Assembly (NCBI GenBank): GCA_022510705.1 | Contig: JAFLSX010000012.1 | Coordinates: forward strand, 1 to 48,552 | Direction: 5' to 3' | DNA from: Lachnospiraceae bacterium | GTDB taxonomy: Bacteria; Bacillota; Clostridia; Lachnospirales; Lachnospiraceae | Length of the DNA stretch: 48,552 nt | Part shown: positions 44,307-48,552 of the stretch, piece by piece | How positions within the stretch are numbered: position 1 is the stretch's first letter | Layout of the letters: the number at the start of each line of letters is the position of its first letter | Made by a program: the position numbers and the translations under genes | Notes under the pieces: model-generated | What the model saw: only the letters and a program-made list of their open reading frames with translations | Database searches by the model: none | Told to the model about the DNA's origin: nothing

Positions 44307-44379
44307 TATTTCCATATTGATAATTTTATGATAATATAATCAAATAACATATGTACACTTGAATATAGGGGGTATTCAA

Positions 44380-45018
44380 ATGAAAACATTTTCCAAACAC
44401 ACATTACTTATTTTTTTATGTCTATTTTTATTCCTAAGCAGTTGTACATCCCTTTCTACAAATGAGCAAGATCCTTCCGAGATTGCTTTAGCAGAAACAG
44501 ATTTCACTCCCATCCCAACCGTTGAATCTGAGCCAGTACTTACAGACATGGTTGCAGAGACCTCTGAGCAGACTCTCACTCCGGAGCCTGCACCAACTCC
44601 GGAATCTATGCCAACTCCAGAGCCTGCTGTCATAGAAACTCCTCAGCCAATACCATCAGAAGAGCCAACCATATCACCTACTGAAGTTGTCGGAACTCTT
44701 GATACCGCTGAAGCCTCAAATGATACACCTATTGTTTCTTCTATGGGGGATAATACGGAGAATATGACAAGTACTGAGCATAATGGAAATAATGAAAGCA
44801 GCGGGGGTGGCGGTGACAGTAATTTTAATACCTACAACAATACTGACCAACAAAATACTGAGGATACTTATGTCTTGAACAAAAACTCTAAAAAAATACA
44901 TCATCCCAGCTGCAGTTCAGTTCCCAAAATATCACCTTCTAATTATGCAACTTCCAGTGAATCTCTGGAGTCATTGGAAGCACAGGGATATGAACGTTGC
45001 AAAAGATGTTTTAACTAA
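44380..45018 (+). CDS. lipoprotein with Pro/Thr/Glu-rich stalk and C-terminal Cys/His metal-site domain
   Basis: A 212-residue lipoprotein (lipobox LSSC, Cys22). Residues ~45-105 are a low-complexity stalk with repeated PTPE/TPEP and EPT units. Residues ~105-160 are Asn/Ser/Gly-rich. The last ~50 residues form a compact motif (VLNKNSKKIHHPSCSSV ... QGYERCKRCFN) with one Cys and His in the first half and a CxxC at the end, as seen at the C terminus of many Firmicutes surface proteins and reminiscent of the Ada N-terminal metal site. The ATG at 44380 has AGGGGG seven bases upstream. Gene and promoter are clearly more AT-rich than their neighbours and it lies opposite to them, so recent acquisition is possible. 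Confidence 0.82.
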   Translation: MKTFSKHTLLIFLCLFLFLSSCTSLSTNEQDPSEIALAETDFTPIPTVESEPVLTDMVAETSEQTLTPEPAPTPESMPTPEPAVIETPQPIPSEEPTISPTEVVGTLDTAEASNDTPIVSSMGDNTENMTSTEHNGNNESSGGGGDSNFNTYNNTDQQNTEDTYVLNKNSKKIHHPSCSSVPKISPSNYATSSESLESLEAQGYERCKRCFN

Positions 45019-45022
45019 ATAA

Positions 45023-45066
45023 TGCCGCAGTTAAGCTTAAAAGCTTACTGCGGCACTTATTTTTTA
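45023..45066. terminator. bidirectional terminator between the lipoprotein gene and gdhA
   Basis: TGCCGCAGT-T-AAGCTT (45023-45038) pairs with AAGCTT-ACTGCGGCA (to 45055), one bulged T. TTATTTTTTAT follows on plus; on minus the arm is followed by TTATTTAG. It serves both the plus-strand gene (stop 45018) and gdhA (stop 45094). Confidence 0.9.
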
Positions 45067-45093
45067 TGTATCTATTTCTAGAACTTATTATCC

Positions 45094-46446
<1,353 letters not shown>

Positions 46447-46495
46447 CTAATTTTGTCTAGTGCCTTTTAAAGCAACAATGCCTAGGAACTTATAG

Positions 46496-46527
46496 TAAAA
46501 AAGACACAGGGATAATTCTCTGTGTCT
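46496..46527 (-). terminator. terminator-like hairpin inside the gdhA leader
   Basis: AGACACAG (46502-46509) pairs perfectly with CTGTGTCT (46520-46527), 8 bp with a 10-base loop, and is followed on the minus strand by six to seven T residues. It lies about 20 bases after the predicted gdhA transcription start and about 70 bases before the gdhA ATG, so it would stop transcription unless antitermination occurs. It could instead terminate the upstream helical-protein gene at 46676. Confidence 0.75.
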
Positions 46528-46552
46528 CTAATGCCTTTGTCCCACGCATTCT

Positions 46553-46580
46553 ATTATATAATAGCATCAAAAAATTGCAA
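46553..46580 (-). promoter_or_regulatory. sigma-A promoter of gdhA
   Basis: On the minus strand TTGCAA (46580-46575), a 16-base spacer and a perfect TATAAT (46558-46553). The predicted start is near 46546, giving a leader of about 118 bases. Confidence 0.8.
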
Positions 46581-46622
46581 AGGGCTTTATCGTATTAAAT
46601 TAGAAAAGTTTCTTTTTATTTT

Positions 46623-46639
46623 TTGTGCAATATGCACAA
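46623..46639. promoter_or_regulatory. palindrome upstream of the gdhA promoter
   Basis: TTGTGCA-ATA-TGCACAA, two perfect 7-bp arms. It lies about 45-60 bases upstream of the gdhA -35, and related half-sites (CAATGTGCA) follow nearby at about 46654-46662. No T-run follows in the minus direction. The position suits an activator site, but no regulator is known. Confidence 0.45.
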
Positions 46640-46675
46640 TATGTCATTTATACAATGTGCAGTTTGCAGAAATCC

Positions 46676-47107
46676 TCAAAGGTATTTCTTCAAAATATTG
46701 ATATTCTTCTCTTCAAAATCCATCAGTTCCTTGGCCATTTCGGCTGCCATAGAGTGCTCTAACTGGGTGCGGTTCAAAACCTTGCACATTTCCGTAATTC
46801 CCCGGTTACTGTCTTTGATCATCAACTCCGCCAAATGGCTGGTACTGGTGTTGAGTAAGGTATTGATATGAATACTGCTCTTTAACATGAAATCCGAGAG
46901 AGCATTGGGATGCACTGTTTCTGCCTTTGCTTCCAATAATTTACCCATGGCACGGTTACGAATATCAGAATATTTCAAAGCCTGTCTTGATATTTGCAGG
47001 GCAAAATCATCCTCATAGACCTTATCACTTAAGGTTTCTATGGCTTTTATGGACTTTTCCGCATTTCTTTGAACTTCTCTGTATACATTGACCTCTTCCG
47101 GTTTCAT
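46676..47107 (-). CDS. small helical protein of unknown function
   Basis: A 143-residue, largely alpha-helical, soluble protein (EVNVYREVQRNAEKSIKAIETLSDKVYEDDFALQISRQALKYSDIRNRAMGKLLEA...). The amphipathic helices resemble a ferritin-like or four-helix-bundle fold, but no metal motif is visible and no family is recognised. I chose the ATG at 47107, which has GGGAG eight bases upstream; a longer reading from 47182 has no such site. It lies between the SH3b protein gene and gdhA on the same strand. Confidence 0.68.
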   Translation of the reverse strand: MKPEEVNVYREVQRNAEKSIKAIETLSDKVYEDDFALQISRQALKYSDIRNRAMGKLLEAKAETVHPNALSDFMLKSSIHINTLLNTSTSHLAELMIKDSNRGITEMCKVLNRTQLEHSMAAEMAKELMDFEEKNINILKKYL

Positions 47108-47202
47108 ACTGTTTTCTCCCTTTCCTGGAATATTCCTGGAATGCTCCTTAACAGTATGACTCGCTTTTGTCAAATTATACACAAAATCTTTGTATATACC
47201 AC

Positions 47203-48426
47203 TTAGTTCTGCTTCACGTATTCGGCCTTTACATAACCGATCTGTCCATTATAAACTATCTTGCACCAGTCACCTTCAATAGCAATCAGGTCCAAAGTTT
47301 CTCCTCCCACTGTTACACCCAGCTTTTCCGCTGTTTGACTGGGGGATATACGCACATTGATATTAGTAGTAGCTGTTACCGTACCAACGGTCTCCACGCC
47401 GTTAGCACTTTCGACAACGTTTAGATACTCGGACTTAATAAAACCCTCTGATCCTTCATAAGAAACCCTGCTCCATCCATTCGGACGCTGCTCCAACACC
47501 TCAATTCTTGTGTTGGCAGGTACCTTATTGACTTTATCGGCAGTTTCACTGTCAGAGCTTCTGACATTAACCGTCGCCGTGGTTGTCGCATAGATGGGGC
47601 CGGTCGGTTCATTCACCGGTTCTTCCGTTTCCCCTTCATTTTCTCCTATATCCGAACCGGATACACTGCCCGTTCCTTCTGCCTCACTGATCTGTTGCGC
47701 CAGAATCACGCCGGCTGCAGTCTTTAACTCCTGCTCCACTTGGATAATATAACTGAAGAGTTCCGGCTTTTCAATACAAAGTTCCTTGTATTCTACTTCG
47801 ATTCTGTTACAAAGTTCCACCACATCATCCTGCAGTACTACTTTGCGAATGTATTCCGATACTTCTTCCGATACATCCTCTTGATTGATATACAGAGTGC
47901 CGTCTTCTTTCGAGCATACATAAAAGCTGGCATATCCCGGAATTTCATCCTCCGGATAGTAAGACATTACCGTCTTGTTGTACGCAATGACGATATAGGA
48001 ATTCTCTTCCGGTCCCGGCTTGGTATATACTTCGATCAACGGATAACTTTCAATATACTTTCCCAGTTCCACAATTCTAATACGTTCCATATCGTCAATG
48101 CTGCTTTGGATGGAAGCAATGGTATCTGCATCACCGTCTGCCATAGCCTGAAAATAAATGGCTATCAGCGCATTTACCTCCGGATAGGCGTTCAATTCCA
48201 ATGCCGTATCCGGCACAATCAACTCCGCAGGAATATCTCCTCCGGAGAGGGATGCTTGGTCGTTATCCTGCGTTTCAGCAGCAGCCACTCTATCCGAGCC
48301 GGCCTTTAATGCTATTGTAACCGTAACAGCTACTGCAGCAATCAGAACTATTGGAAATACCAGTTTGCCGTGAGCCAATACAAAATCAACTATTCTTAAT
48401 AATTTCTCTTTGACTGTCCCTTTCAC
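47203..48426 (-). CDS. membrane-anchored protein with two SH3b domains
   Basis: A 407-residue protein with a basic N terminus, one transmembrane helix (residues ~25-42) and an extracytoplasmic domain of unknown fold (~65-265). The two C-terminal bacterial SH3 domains are residues ~283-340 (TATVNVRSSDSETADKVNKVPANTRIEVLE...GWSRVSYEGSEGFIKSEYL) and ~348-405 (TATTNINVRISPSQTAEKLGVTVGGETLDLI...WCKIVYNGQIGYVKAEYV). SH3b pairs usually bind cell wall, so an envelope-facing role is likely. An acidic linker rich in Glu and Pro separates the parts. The start is a GTG at 48426 with AAAGGTGA upstream. The middle domain carries no recognisable enzyme motif. Confidence 0.85.
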   Translation of the reverse strand: MKGTVKEKLLRIVDFVLAHGKLVFPIVLIAAVAVTVTIALKAGSDRVAAAETQDNDQASLSGGDIPAELIVPDTALELNAYPEVNALIAIYFQAMADGDADTIASIQSSIDDMERIRIVELGKYIESYPLIEVYTKPGPEENSYIVIAYNKTVMSYYPEDEIPGYASFYVCSKEDGTLYINQEDVSEEVSEYIRKVVLQDDVVELCNRIEVEYKELCIEKPELFSYIIQVEQELKTAAGVILAQQISEAEGTGSVSGSDIGENEGETEEPVNEPTGPIYATTTATVNVRSSDSETADKVNKVPANTRIEVLEQRPNGWSRVSYEGSEGFIKSEYLNVVESANGVETVGTVTATTNINVRISPSQTAEKLGVTVGGETLDLIAIEGDWCKIVYNGQIGYVKAEYVKQN

Positions 48427-48507
48427 GCTGTCACCTTTCCTTTTGAATAAAAAGGCCTGCGGTTGCCAAATTCACAGCCCCAGACCAGGTTGTCAGAGTG
48501 ATGTAAA

Positions 48508-48552
48508 TGCAGCCGACAGGAATCGAACCTGCATTAAAGGCGTCGGAGGCCT
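48508..48552 (-). tRNA. tRNA-Arg (CCG), 3' part only
   Basis: The minus strand gives the 3' half of a tRNA running off the right edge. Visible are an anticodon stem and loop with CTCCGAC (anticodon CCG, reading CGG), a short variable loop, a T-arm GCAGG-TTCGATT-CCTGT and the acceptor 3' strand CGGCTGC plus discriminator A at 48508. CCA is not encoded. The 5' half, with the D-arm, lies beyond the window. Confidence 0.85.

Overview
The window looks like a chromosomal segment from an anaerobic, Gram-positive Clostridia bacterium, most likely a member of the Lachnospiraceae. Supporting signs are the GGAGG-type ribosome binding sites, sigma-A promoters, U-tailed hairpin terminators, the era-yqzL-recO order, ScpAB, sodium-pumping decarboxylase subunits, a giant acyl-CoA dehydratase activase-like protein and a DUF6145-type protein. 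This placement is inferred from protein character; no search was run. No phage, insertion sequence, CRISPR array or toxin-antitoxin locus was recognised. Nearly all genes lie on the minus strand. The plus-strand genes are a YcxB-like protein (11375), the activase (25098) and a lipoprotein (44380).

Layout. (1) 1-5250: a biotin-dependent, sodium-translocating decarboxylase operon, transcribed leftwards as MmdA-like carboxyltransferase, lipoprotein-OadG fusion, biotin carrier, OadB pump and OadA/PycB-type carboxyltransferase (cut by the left edge). Two carboxyltransferases of different families share one carrier and one pump. The oadB-oadA gap holds a 45-bp tandem repeat and a chain of hairpins. 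(2) 5401-10883: cell envelope and chromosome segregation, with two D-Ala-D-Ala carboxypeptidases, scpA, scpB, a metallophosphoesterase and a CmpB-type membrane protein. (3) 10966-11863: rpsU and a divergent YcxB-like gene. (4) 11904-24842: a long leftward series of rhomboid-like protein, degenerate sigma-like protein, DUF6145, M16C peptidase, DUF4349 lipoprotein, era, yqzL-like, recO, then (with its own promoter) a lipoprotein, glyS and alaS.

(5) 25098-29336: a 1412-residue activase-like protein with its own promoter and terminator. (6) 29432-32120: a GntR/YtrA-type regulator with a candidate autoregulatory operator, an ABC ATPase and two membrane subunits. (7) 32307-40385: a NYN nuclease with two apparent OST-HTH domains, a cyclophilin lipoprotein, an unknown membrane-anchored protein, metA (predicted acetyl type), ligA, rluF and a large unknown membrane protein. 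(8) 40590-42785: a FAD/Rieske oxidoreductase beside a tocopherol-cyclase-family protein. (9) 42974-44172: two overlapping unknown genes sharing an N-terminal motif, preceded by a structured leader. (10) 44380-48552: an AT-rich lipoprotein gene, gdhA with an attenuator-like leader, a helical unknown protein, a double-SH3b membrane protein and the 3' part of a tRNA-Arg(CCG).

Most of the segment is housekeeping. The least explained parts are the decarboxylase operon with its fused OadG and hairpin-rich spacer, the sigma-like protein lacking its DNA-reading regions, the two-gene unknown operon with its leader, the two carboxypeptidase genes that begin inside terminator-like hairpins, and the gdhA leader.
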